A stretch of DNA of 22,175 nt from an uncultured Eremococcus sp. (GTDB lineage Bacteria > Bacillota > Bacilli > Lactobacillales > Aerococcaceae): contig CALUDO010000018.1 of NCBI GenBank assembly GCA_943914835.1, forward strand, positions 1-22,175, read 5' to 3'. The translations under genes and the position numbers were made by a program. A model generated the notes under the pieces. It ran no database searches. It was given only the letters and a program-made list of their open reading frames with translations, and was not told the DNA's origin. Position 1 is the stretch's first letter, and every line of letters starts with the position of its first letter. Positions 16,002 to 22,175 of the stretch are shown one piece after another.

Positions 16002-17024
16002 CTAATTAATGAGTGAACGGTAGAAGTCTAACCAAAGTTGGGCCACCCGGTCTTCACTATAGAATTCAGAACCTTGTTTGGCCAGGTCTTTGTAGGCTTG
16101 TAATTGAACTGGATTGGCTTTCATGTGAGCTAGTTGCCGCCCCATATCGTCGCCATCCTTAGCAGGGATATAGTAGTCTTCAATGATGGCGTGGTAGAGG
16201 TCTAAGTCCCGCAGCATGACCGGAGTATGGGCAGAGAAGGCTTCTAGGATAGCCATGGGGAAGAGCTCATTATAAGAAGGGAGTAAGAAGACGTCAGCCA
16301 TGTTATAGTAGCTATTCATCAAACTCCGGTCCACAATTCCTGCAAAGCGTAAGTTGGCTGGGGGATTGTCATAGACCTTCTTATAATCTTCGTAACCATC
16401 GGTAATCTTGCCGAAAGAGAAACCGCCGACCCATAGAAATTGGATATCGGGATAGCGATGGGCTTGGGCAATAAAATCATCTATCCCTTTACGTTTCTGG
16501 ATTTGACCTACACCTAGAACGATGAAATCAGAATCCTTGTAACCGAGTTCTTGACGGAAATTAGCCTTGGCCTGGTCTGGCATAGGAAAGAAAGTGTCTT
16601 TGGACACAAAGTTAGGAATGTATTCGATCTTGTCAGGGTCGAAGCCATATTGGTCGACCAATTCTTGGCCAAAAATAGGGTTGACCACCACTAGTTTATC
16701 CATAGCTCGGTAGAAGGCCAATAGATACTGGTGGAGAAGAAAGCGAGCTGGCTTAACCAATTTGATAGACCCATCCAAGGTATGAGGTAGGAAGTGAACA
16801 TAGCCAACTTTGACGCCTCTGCGCCTTGAATTAAGCGCACTTAAGAAATAAGGGAAGTTGATGGTATGGTAGTGGGTGATATCCGAGGGTTGGTACTCAT
16901 TGATGCGGATATCTAGTTGGTCAGAGAAATGCTTGGACAGCATATTAATGAGCTCACGGTAGGCAGATCCTACCCCTTGACCGGCCACAGATTCAGCTTG
17001 AGAGAACATGTTTATTTTTATCAT
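16002..17024 (-). CDS. GT4 family glycosyltransferase, possibly a glycolipid synthase
   Basis: This 340-residue cytoplasmic enzyme of the GT-B fold, family GT4, should transfer a sugar from a nucleotide-sugar with retention of configuration. The N-terminal half has an acceptor-side glycine-rich loop (AGQGVGSAY, 14-22). The C-terminal half has the donor site: GVGQIQKRKG at 171-180 and the EX7E motif E253...E261 in NELFPMAILEA. The N-terminus resembles LafB/CpoA-type enzymes that build diglycosyl-diacylglycerol, the lipid anchor of lipoteichoic acid, but I hold that as a suggestion only. No LafA-like partner lies next to it in this window. The ATG at 17024 has AAGGAG eight bases upstream. Alternatives include capsule or teichoic acid transferases. 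Confidence 0.85.
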   Translation of the reverse strand: MIKINMFSQAESVAGQGVGSAYRELINMLSKHFSDQLDIRINEYQPSDITHYHTINFPYFLSALNSRRRGVKVGYVHFLPHTLDGSIKLVKPARFLLHQYLLAFYRAMDKLVVVNPIFGQELVDQYGFDPDKIEYIPNFVSKDTFFPMPDQAKANFRQELGYKDSDFIVLGVGQIQKRKGIDDFIAQAHRYPDIQFLWVGGFSFGKITDGYEDYKKVYDNPPANLRFAGIVDRSLMNSYYNMADVFLLPSYNELFPMAILEAFSAHTPVMLRDLDLYHAIIEDYYIPAKDGDDMGRQLAHMKANPVQLQAYKDLAKQGSEFYSEDRVAQLWLDFYRSLIN

Positions 17025-17061
17025 TCTTCCAACTCCTTCGGCTACTTATATAATCTCCTGC

Positions 17062-17070
17062 ATTATATCA
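17062..17070 (-). promoter_or_regulatory. Extended -10 promoter of the glycosyltransferase gene
   Basis: The minus strand reads TGATATAAT here: a perfect TATAAT (17062-17067) with TG extension. It precedes the start codon at 17024 by about 37 bases. Confidence 0.6.
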
Positions 17071-17182
17071 TTAAAGCTGGTGTGGGGAAAGATGACTTAA
17101 AATAAGGGAGATACTCTATCTGGTTGATATCAAGGAAATTAATTAAAAACTGGGATATTTTCATAGGCATTTCATAATGACT

Positions 17183-17191
17183 TGCTATAAT
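17183..17191 (+). promoter_or_regulatory. Extended -10 promoter of the two-component operon
   Basis: TGCTATAAT holds a perfect TATAAT at 17186-17191 with TG extension, and the ribosome site AAAAGGAGG (17203-17211) follows within 20 bases. The 5' leader is very short. No good -35 is seen, which suits a promoter that relies on an activator or on its extended -10. Confidence 0.6.
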
Positions 17192-17217
17192 AGGTCCGAT
17201 CGAAAAGGAGGGAAACA

Positions 17218-17880
17218 ATGAAAATTCTAGTGGTTGAAGATGATCCAATGATTCGCCAAGGAATTTGCGAATACTTAGGAGCGGCTGGGTATGAGATGAG
17301 TCAAGCTGAGGATGGTCGGCAAGCAGTTGAAGTCTTTCAAGAGTTTCAACCTGATTTGCTGATCCTGGATATTAACTTACCCTACCGGAGTGGCTTAGAT
17401 CTGCTGGGTGATTTTCGCCAGCTGACTTCAGCCCCTGTCCTGATACTGACAGCTTATGGAGATGAGACCTATCAATTAGAAGCTTACCAGAAATTGGCAG
17501 ATGGCTATATGGAGAAACCTTTTTCCTTACCTGTTTTAGCAGCTCGAATAGAGTCATTGTTGACCCGCCATTATGGTAATCGCCATGCTCATATCTTCTC
17601 CTATCAGGGAGTTGAAGTTGATTTTAAGGCTTATACGGGACGCTTGGATGGCCAAGCAGTAGACATGAATGCAAAGGAAATTGATGTGCTAAAGGTTTTA
17701 GTAGACCATCAAGGTCAGGCCTTAAGTCGGGGACAGATTATTGATGCGGTCTGGTCAGAGGTGGAAGATCCGCCCTATGACCGGGTGATTGATGTCTATA
17801 TCAAAGAATTACGGCGGAAACTGGGCTTAGATTGTATTGTTACAGTTCGCAATGTCGGTTATAAATTGGAGCGCTTATGA
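17218..17880 (+). CDS. vncR: OmpR-family response regulator, VncR-like
   Basis: This 220-residue cytoplasmic regulator receives phosphate from the kinase encoded next to it and then binds DNA. The receiver domain (1-115) has the acidic pair E7/D8/D9, phospho-acceptor D51 in LILDINLP, the switch threonine in ILTAYG and the conserved lysine in MEKPFS. The C-terminal part (about 125-218) is an OmpR-type winged helix, ending in the typical TVRNVGYKLER. From memory the sequence is close to pneumococcal VncR, especially the segments LADGYMEKPFSL, QIIDAVW and DRVIDVYIKELRRKLGLDCI. The ATG at 17218 has a strong ribosome site. Its stop overlaps the kinase start by four bases (ATGA). Targets are unknown; none of the pneumococcal neighbours (Vex transporter, Pep27) is in this window. 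Confidence 0.92.
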   Translation: MKILVVEDDPMIRQGICEYLGAAGYEMSQAEDGRQAVEVFQEFQPDLLILDINLPYRSGLDLLGDFRQLTSAPVLILTAYGDETYQLEAYQKLADGYMEKPFSLPVLAARIESLLTRHYGNRHAHIFSYQGVEVDFKAYTGRLDGQAVDMNAKEIDVLKVLVDHQGQALSRGQIIDAVWSEVEDPPYDRVIDVYIKELRRKLGLDCIVTVRNVGYKLERL

Positions 17881-19187
17881 AAAATCTAAAAATTCTACCA
17901 AAATTATTCTTAAAGAGTATGGTGGTACTCACCAGCCTGGTCCTCCTTATTCATGGACTCGTTTATCTTATCTTCCCCCAGGTTTACTTGACATCTAGGC
18001 AAAGAGATATCCAAGACCAGGCAAAGCAGATAGTGGCTGCCCTGGAAGGTCAGGAGCAAGACTTTGTAGATAAAGCCTTAGAGGTCTATTCCCAAGCGGG
18101 TGATATCCAAATGACAGTCAAAGCTGATGAAGGAGGTCAGGCTGTGGCTATTGACCCACCCCATGACTTGGACTTGTCCAGCCTTAATAATTCTTTACTT
18201 ATTGAAGAACGCTCCTTAATTCTCAAGTCCGGAAGATCGGTAGATTTACAGTTTATTTCAACGGCTGATATGCAAGCCCAGGCTAAGAAGTTGACCCTGT
18301 CCTTCCTCCCCTATTCTTTGTCAGCTTCTGTTCTGGCCTCGGCTGTCATTGCCTGGCTCTTTGCGCGCGGGGCGACGCGACAGATTCAGGCTATCCAAGC
18401 CACCACCCAGCAAATGCGATCCTTGGACCGTCAAGCAAAATTAGATGTCGATTCCAAGGATGAAGTGGGGCAACTCAAGGAAGATATTAATCAACTCTAT
18501 ACCTCTTTGTTAGGGTCCATGGATGATTTGAAGGTTAAGAACCAGGAAATTATAGAACTAGAACGATTGAAGTATGACTTCTTTCGTGGAGCTTCACATG
18601 ACTTGAAGACTCCTTTGGCTTCCTTAAAGATCACCCTAGAGAATATGGCCTTCAAAATTGGTAAATATCAGGACCGAGATACCTACATTAAGCATTGTAT
18701 CGATATTGTAGATGACCTATCCTACAAGTTATCTCAAATGTTGTCTTTGTCCTCGGTCGACTACTTAAATGAAGAGCCTAGGAAGCTTGTATTGGCGGAC
18801 AAGATTCAACCAATTTTAGACAAGTATCGTCCCTTGATTCAGGCTAGAAACCTAATCATTCAGAATAGTTTAAGTGACGAATCCCTAGTGATTGGGCCAG
18901 CTGCCTTAAATTTGATTTTATCGAATATCCTGTCCAATGCAGTTAAGTATGGTGCCCAGGGGAGTCAAATTGTGATTGGGAGTCAGGGGCAATGGTTCTA
19001 CATAAGTAATAAGATTGCTGACCTGGAGGATCATCGGAATATTTCATCTTCTCTGGAATTAGATGTCCTTACCAGCCATGGGATGGGTTTAAGAATTGTA
19101 GAGAATTTAATGGATAAACTAGCTTTAACTTACCAGATAGAGGAAATGGAAGATAGCTATATCTTCAGTCTTTACTTAGAAGAATAG
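17877..19187 (+). CDS. vncS: Sensor histidine kinase, VncS-like
   Basis: This 436-residue membrane kinase senses an envelope or external signal and phosphorylates the partner regulator. Two membrane segments (about 14-33 and 140-163) bracket an extracellular sensor of about 105 residues. A HAMP-like linker follows, with VDSKDEVGQLKEDINQLY near 191-208. The phospho-acceptor is H241 in SHDLKTPL. The ATP-binding domain has a normal N box (NILSNAVKYG) and G2 box (TSHGMGLRIVENL). The canonical DxGxG G1 box is replaced by WFYISNKIADLEDH; the same kind of divergence is seen in VncS as I recall it, so it probably does not mean loss of activity. It is co-translated with the regulator (four-base overlap). 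No terminator is evident after it. Confidence 0.9.
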   Translation: MKNLKILPKLFLKSMVVLTSLVLLIHGLVYLIFPQVYLTSRQRDIQDQAKQIVAALEGQEQDFVDKALEVYSQAGDIQMTVKADEGGQAVAIDPPHDLDLSSLNNSLLIEERSLILKSGRSVDLQFISTADMQAQAKKLTLSFLPYSLSASVLASAVIAWLFARGATRQIQAIQATTQQMRSLDRQAKLDVDSKDEVGQLKEDINQLYTSLLGSMDDLKVKNQEIIELERLKYDFFRGASHDLKTPLASLKITLENMAFKIGKYQDRDTYIKHCIDIVDDLSYKLSQMLSLSSVDYLNEEPRKLVLADKIQPILDKYRPLIQARNLIIQNSLSDESLVIGPAALNLILSNILSNAVKYGAQGSQIVIGSQGQWFYISNKIADLEDHRNISSSLELDVLTSHGMGLRIVENLMDKLALTYQIEEMEDSYIFSLYLEE

Positions 19188-19266
19188 GTCCTTATTTGCC
19201 TACGTGTAACAAATCTTGGTGAAAGAGAGCGAAAAAATCCACCGAATGCCTAGATAAGTGAGAGTG

Positions 19267-19286
19267 AAAAAAATAATTATTTTTTT
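19267..19286. repeat. 20-base perfect AT palindrome
   Basis: Seven A, then TAATTA, then seven T form an exact palindrome. It lies between the kinase stop and the promoter of the first surface protein gene. It could act as a weak AT-only terminator hairpin or as an upstream element or binding site; the sequence alone cannot decide. Confidence 0.5.
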
Positions 19287-19316
19287 ATCAATATGATTAT
19301 TTATATTGAGTTAGTA

Positions 19317-19345
19317 TTGTCCTTGTATTCAAAATGGATTATAAT
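19317..19345 (+). promoter_or_regulatory. Promoter of the CAP-domain surface protein gene
   Basis: TTGTCC (19317-19322) lies exactly 17 bases before a perfect TATAAT (19340-19345). A leader of about 50 bases leads to AGGAGG (19393-19398) and the ATG at 19405. Confidence 0.7.
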
Positions 19346-19404
19346 AAGTGTGAACTTGTCCCAAAGTTTGTTAAATCACTGCCTGTGAGCATAGGAGGAC
19401 TATA

Positions 19405-20343
19405 ATGAAAAAAGACGTTCGTTTCTCGATTCGTAAGTTAAGTATTGGTGTTGCTTCGATCGCCGTCGCAGCCTTTCTTGCTGGAGGATCAGTTCAGGCT
19501 GAAAATTTGTCAGCTCTTCATTCAAAACAAATCGATCCCGAATTACCATTTGAACCCTTCCCATCCCAAGTTGAATATAGCCAGGCCGAAGCTCCTTATA
19601 GCAGCCGGGCAAGTCAAGTAGAATATACTGAAGCCGAAGCCCCATTCGCTGGTCAAGAAGTGGAGAGCCAACCAGTCTATAGTCAAGCCGAAGCACCTTT
19701 TGTAGGCCGTGAGGTGGAGACTGAACCCGAATTTACCTCGGCCGAAGCTCCTTTTAGAGGTCGTGAGGTGGAAACTGAACCCGAATTTACTTCAGCCGAA
19801 GCACCTTTTGTAGGCCGTGAGGTGGAAACTGAACCCGAATTTACTTCAGCCGAAGCACCTTTTAGAGGTCGTGAGGTGGAGACTGAACCCGAGTTAACTT
19901 CGGCCGAAGACCCCTTTAGAGGTCGGGAACTAGCTACTGAACCTGAACTTTCTCAACCTAGATTATCTAATGGGGTGAATCCTCAAGCGCCTTTCGCTGA
20001 GGGTAAACCTTCTAATGAAGGCAACTCAGAAAAACCTTTTGAAGAAGAAAATGAATCGTCAGAAAATGAATCGATTCCATGGACTAAATTAAGACCAGCG
20101 ACCCCTATTGAGGAAGCAAAAGAATCGATTCCATGGACTAAATTAACTCCCGCGACCCCTATTGAGGAAGCGACGGAGTCTATTCCCTGGACTGAACTAA
20201 GACCAGCGACCCCAATTGAGAAAGCAAAAGAATCAATTCCATGGACTGAATTAACTCCCGCGACTCCGATTGAGAAAGCAAAAGAATCGATTCCATGGAC
20301 TGAATTAACTCCTGCGACCCCGATTGAGAAAGCAAAAGAATAA
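19405..20343 (+). CDS. N-terminal piece: YSIRK-like signal peptide and two repeat blocks
   Basis: As the DNA stands, this 312-residue chain is what the ribosome makes from the strong start at 19405. Residues 1-32 are the export signal with FSIRKLSIGVASI, a YSIRK/GS-type motif that directs secretion at the division septum in cocci; cleavage likely follows VQA. Residues about 33-60 are a conserved segment (PELPFEPFPS) shared with the next gene. Residues about 61-184 form an acidic repeat of the type AEAPFxGREVETEPEFTS, and about 221-312 form SIPWTxLxPATPIE repeats. Both are predicted to be extended, Pro/Glu-rich stalks. Without the CAP domain this piece has no visible enzymatic or anchoring part. 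Confidence 0.75.
   Translation: MKKDVRFSIRKLSIGVASIAVAAFLAGGSVQAENLSALHSKQIDPELPFEPFPSQVEYSQAEAPYSSRASQVEYTEAEAPFAGQEVESQPVYSQAEAPFVGREVETEPEFTSAEAPFRGREVETEPEFTSAEAPFVGREVETEPEFTSAEAPFRGREVETEPELTSAEDPFRGRELATEPELSQPRLSNGVNPQAPFAEGKPSNEGNSEKPFEEENESSENESIPWTKLRPATPIEEAKESIPWTKLTPATPIEEATESIPWTELRPATPIEKAKESIPWTELTPATPIEKAKESIPWTELTPATPIEKAKE
19585..19956 (+). repeat. First tandem repeat block, 54-bp units
   Basis: Copies begin with GCCGAAG at 19585, 19633, 19687, 19741, 19795, 19849 and 19903. Spacing is 48 once and then 54 each time. The 18-residue unit reads AEAPFxGREVETEPEFTS. Units alternate between FVGRE and FRGRE versions, so a two-unit 108-bp block may have been duplicated. Confidence 0.9.
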
Positions 20344-20391
20344 ATTCCATGGACCAAATTAACTCCTGCGATTCCAGTTGAAGAGACGGTC
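20065..20391 (+). repeat. Second tandem repeat block, 54-bp units
   Basis: The core ATTCC recurs exactly every 54 bases at 20074, 20128, 20182, 20236, 20290 and 20344. The 18-residue unit is SIPWTxLxPATPIExAxE. The sixth copy carries the interrupting TAA. Its period equals that of the first block although the sequences are unrelated. Confidence 0.9.
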
Positions 20392-20421
20392 GATCCTAAA
20401 GTCTTCGTAGCCAATCAGGGA

Positions 20422-21144
20422 ATGGAAAATGGTTCACTGGATTCTTTAGGACGCCCAGTTGATGGACTCATTATCAATGTAGAGGATAGCTTTGATCACT
20501 TAGCAAAAGAAGATGCTGATACCAAGTATCAAAAGGCTTTAGATGCTAAGAAAATTCCATTGGATAGCAATGGTAATATTAGTCAAGAAGCGATTAGACG
20601 TAGAAATTTCTATCAGTCAGGAAATAGTGCTTATATGATTCCTTTGAGTGAAGGCTTTGTAAATGAATGGAATCAACCGAATAACCCTGTATTTGACCAT
20701 GCCCTGTATCAAAATGAAATGCTAAAATTAGTTAATGAATTAAGAAAATCTAAAGATTTAAATACACTAACCTATAATTCTGATGTACAATATGGAGCGG
20801 ATATTCGGGCTATTGAAATTGGTCATAAGTTTGTCCGTGACCATGTGCGTCCTAATGGAGAATCTTGGATAACGGCTTTTAATGAAGAGGATCAAGCTAA
20901 GGAACGGTCTGAAAATATTGTGAAGGCTTCTTATACTGCAAACCCCTATGAAGCTGTATCAGAGAAATTAATGGCTGAGAGATTATTTGATAAGTGGTAT
21001 AACTCGCCAGGACATTACGCTAATATGATAGACCCTAAGGTGACAAAGATGGTGACTTCCATTCGAGTATCTGAAGCGGAAGATAGCAAAACACCTGGCC
21101 AACCTATCAATTATTTCTATGGCGTTCAAAATTTTGGGATTTAA
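20422..21144 (+). CDS. C-terminal piece: CAP (SCP/PR-1-like) domain, stranded behind the stop
   Basis: This open stretch of 240 residues starts at the first ATG after the interrupting stop. It holds a linker (residues 1-90) and a CAP domain from about residue 92 (YQNEMLKLVNELRK) to the end (YFYGVQNFGI). The usual CAP pocket residues can be seen: a histidine in AIEIGHKF or the following DHVRP, a glutamate in SENIV, and a histidine in SPGHYANM. CAP proteins of bacteria are exported and of mostly unknown role. The ATG has no separated ribosome site and no signal peptide, so any re-initiated product would stay in the cytoplasm. I regard it as the tail of the upstream gene, not an independent gene. 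Confidence 0.6.
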   Translation: MENGSLDSLGRPVDGLIINVEDSFDHLAKEDADTKYQKALDAKKIPLDSNGNISQEAIRRRNFYQSGNSAYMIPLSEGFVNEWNQPNNPVFDHALYQNEMLKLVNELRKSKDLNTLTYNSDVQYGADIRAIEIGHKFVRDHVRPNGESWITAFNEEDQAKERSENIVKASYTANPYEAVSEKLMAERLFDKWYNSPGHYANMIDPKVTKMVTSIRVSEAEDSKTPGQPINYFYGVQNFGI

Positions 21145-21171
21145 TTTCAATGAGATAAGTTATGTGTTCTT

Positions 21172-21196
21172 AAAGACCAGCTTAAGCTGGTCTTTT
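21172..21196 (+). terminator. Terminator after the CAP-domain gene
   Basis: AAAGACCAGCTT (21172-21183) is an exact inverted repeat of AAGCTGGTCTTT (21184-21195), followed by T residues. The central bases form the loop. Confidence 0.92.
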
Positions 21197-21469
21197 TTTG
21201 ATGTGAAGAGTTTGATATCAAAGTTCTAAAGTAAATATTAGATTAAATGTTTATTGGAGGGTGGATATCATAAATAAATTGTTATTTGACGTGTAGGAAA
21301 AGTAAATAATTAAATCATTTGTTAAATTGTAAAAATTGTAAATTTCATAATGATTTATTGTGTGTGAGAATTATGTAAGATAAAATGAAATTAGTTGTTG
21401 TTGAGTCGTATTTTTAGGTTGTTCTAAATAATCAACCTATTCGTTAGGACCTAAATTAGGAGGAAAATC
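21197..21469. other. AT-rich leader region between the two surface protein genes
   Basis: No gene is seen in this 273-base AT-rich stretch. It holds the probable promoter at 21358-21386 and a small hairpin TAGGTTG (21415-21421) with CAACCTA (21433-21439) shortly before the ribosome site. The rest shows nothing I can name. Confidence 0.6.
21358..21386 (+). promoter_or_regulatory. Probable promoter of the second surface protein gene
   Basis: TTGTGT (21358-21363) lies 17 bases before TAAAAT (21381-21386). This leaves a leader of about 75 bases containing a 7-bp hairpin. Another TTGACG at 21286-21291 lacks a well-spaced -10. Confidence 0.45.
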
Positions 21470-22175
21470 ATGAAAAAAGACACTCGTTTCTCTATCCGCA
21501 AATTAAGTGTAGGGGTAGCTTCAATTGCTGTCGCTTCATTCTTAGCTGGTGGTTCTGCAGATGCTGCCAACCTATCACCCCTATATTCAAAACAAGTGAA
21601 CCCTGAGTTGCCATTCGAACCTTTCCCATCAGAAATCGAATATACTCAAGCAGAAACTCCTTGGACTCCTCAAGAATCTGCTGAAGGAGAAACTCCAGTG
21701 GCAGAAAGTCCAGTTGAATCTCCAGAATTCACTGAAGCAGAAGCACCATTTGCTGACCGCGTGGTTGAAGAAGAGCCAGAATTCACCGAAGCTGAAGCAC
21801 CATTTGCTGGCCATGTGATTGAAGAAGATCCAGAATTTACTGAAGCAGAAGCACCATTTGCTAACCGTGATGAAGAAGTTTCAGAACCATCTGAAGCAAA
21901 CTTTGTAAACCCTGAAGACCCATTTGCTGAAGGTGTTCCTGCAAATGGAGAAAATCCAGCAGCACCTTATAGTGAAGGAGTACCTTCTAACCAAGTAAAC
22001 CCAGCAGCACCATTTGCACCAGCGCAAGAACTAGGGGAAGAAGAAACTGTTGAAGAAGAAGTTTCAGAACCATCTGAAGGAAACCTTGTGAATCCAGAAA
22101 ATCCATTTGCTGAAGGTGTCCCTGCAAATGGAGAAAATCCAGCAGCACCTTATAGTGAAGGAGTACCTTCTAACC
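21470..22175 (+). CDS. YSIRK-type repeat-rich surface protein, incomplete at window end
   Basis: This gene starts at the ATG at 21470 behind AGGAGG (21459-21464) and stays open for 235 codons to the window edge; its C-terminus is missing. Residues 1-33 are a signal peptide with FSIRKLSVGVASI. The mature N-terminus repeats the neighbour's conserved segment, including PELPFEPFPS and an EYTQAE motif. Then come EFTEAEAPFA repeats of 18 residues (about 83-136) and a larger Pro/Asn-rich module (NPEDPFAEGVPANGENP, then AAPYSEGVPSN). A 183-bp unit (61 residues) starts at 21872 and again at 22055. Composition is acidic and low in complexity, as for a wall-spanning stalk. Whether it ends in an LPXTG anchor or a CAP domain cannot be seen here. 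Confidence 0.9.
   Translation, partial: MKKDTRFSIRKLSVGVASIAVASFLAGGSADAANLSPLYSKQVNPELPFEPFPSEIEYTQAETPWTPQESAEGETPVAESPVESPEFTEAEAPFADRVVEEEPEFTEAEAPFAGHVIEEDPEFTEAEAPFANRDEEVSEPSEANFVNPEDPFAEGVPANGENPAAPYSEGVPSNQVNPAAPFAPAQELGEEETVEEEVSEPSEGNLVNPENPFAEGVPANGENPAAPYSEGVPSN
21872..22175 (+). repeat. 183-bp repeat unit in the second surface protein
   Basis: GAAGAAGTTTCAGAACC occurs at 21872 and 22055, 183 bases apart, and the downstream sequence follows the same order: NPE, PFAEGVPANGENP, AAPYSEGVPSN. The second copy is cut by the window edge, so the copy number is unknown. Confidence 0.85.

Larger units (their letters stand above)
19405..21144 (+). pseudogene. YSIRK-type repeat protein with C-terminal CAP domain, interrupted by one stop codon
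   Basis: Read through, this gene encodes a 579-residue exported protein: signal peptide, two blocks of 18-residue repeats, a linker, then a CAP/SCP domain. One TAA at 20341-20343 splits it. Both sides are in the same frame, and no other lesion is visible. The stop replaces the serine that begins each SIPWT repeat; in the unit starting at 20236 that serine is TCA, so a single C-to-A change accounts for it. The reader should expect two open pieces, described separately below. The intact promoter, ribosome site, repeats and terminator suggest recent interruption, an assembly error, or a strain-specific allele. There is no LPXTG sorting signal at the end, so the full protein would be secreted or held non-covalently. 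Confidence 0.75.

Noticed and set aside
19585..20391. Regularly spaced repeats considered as a CRISPR array
   Set aside because: The 54-bp units are contiguous, in frame and translated, with no unique spacers and no cas genes nearby.
19983..20414. A 143-codon minus-strand frame of repetitive hydrophobic sequence opposite the SIPWT repeats
   Set aside because: Its repeats are only the reverse of the 54-bp units, which are kept open on both strands by composition. There is no start signal.

Overview
The window reads as ordinary chromosome of a low-GC Gram-positive coccus in the Lactobacillales. Supporting signs are strong AGGAGG ribosome sites, extended -10 promoters, hairpin terminators with long T runs, an NADH peroxidase of the enterococcal type, a two-component pair resembling pneumococcal VncR/VncS, and surface proteins with YSIRK-like signal peptides. 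A member of the Aerococcaceae would fit, but this is inference; no rRNA or other species marker is present.

Layout. 1-2333: a two-gene polar amino acid ABC importer (binding protein fused to permease, then ATPase) ending in a strong terminator. 2442-3929: a MATE-family efflux pump. 3947-4429: a GNAT acetyltransferase on the minus strand. 4557-5555: a membrane-anchored neutral zinc metallopeptidase. 5605-7106: an NADH peroxidase-like flavoenzyme with a PerR/Fur-like box at its promoter. 7107-7434: no gene, but several RNA-like hairpins ending in a plus-strand terminator, so perhaps a small RNA. 7435-8250: a secreted acidic protein of unknown function on the minus strand. 8404-10019: a ClC-type chloride/proton antiporter with a C-terminal TrkA-C-like domain. 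10101-11448: a decayed secreted metallophosphoesterase with a lost start codon, a nonsense codon and a frameshift. 11499-12918: a BrnQ branched-chain amino acid carrier on the minus strand. 12958-15990: a large M16C (PreP-like) peptidase. 16002-17070: a GT4 glycosyltransferase on the minus strand. 17183-19187: a VncR/VncS-like response regulator and kinase. 19267-22175: two neighbouring YSIRK-type, repeat-rich surface proteins. The first carries a CAP domain but is cut by one in-frame stop; the second runs off the end of the window.

Most genes are single transcription units with their own promoter and terminator, concerned with nutrient uptake, ion balance, peroxide defence and the cell envelope. 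The right-hand end is the accessory-like part: a sensory pair next to two related, repeat-built secreted proteins that share their first 60 or so residues and an 18-residue repeat period. The points most worth following are the split CAP protein, the paralogous surface pair, the possible small RNA, the candidate PerR-type site at the peroxidase gene, and the three-lesion phosphoesterase pseudogene. I see no tRNA, rRNA, CRISPR array, insertion sequence or phage gene.
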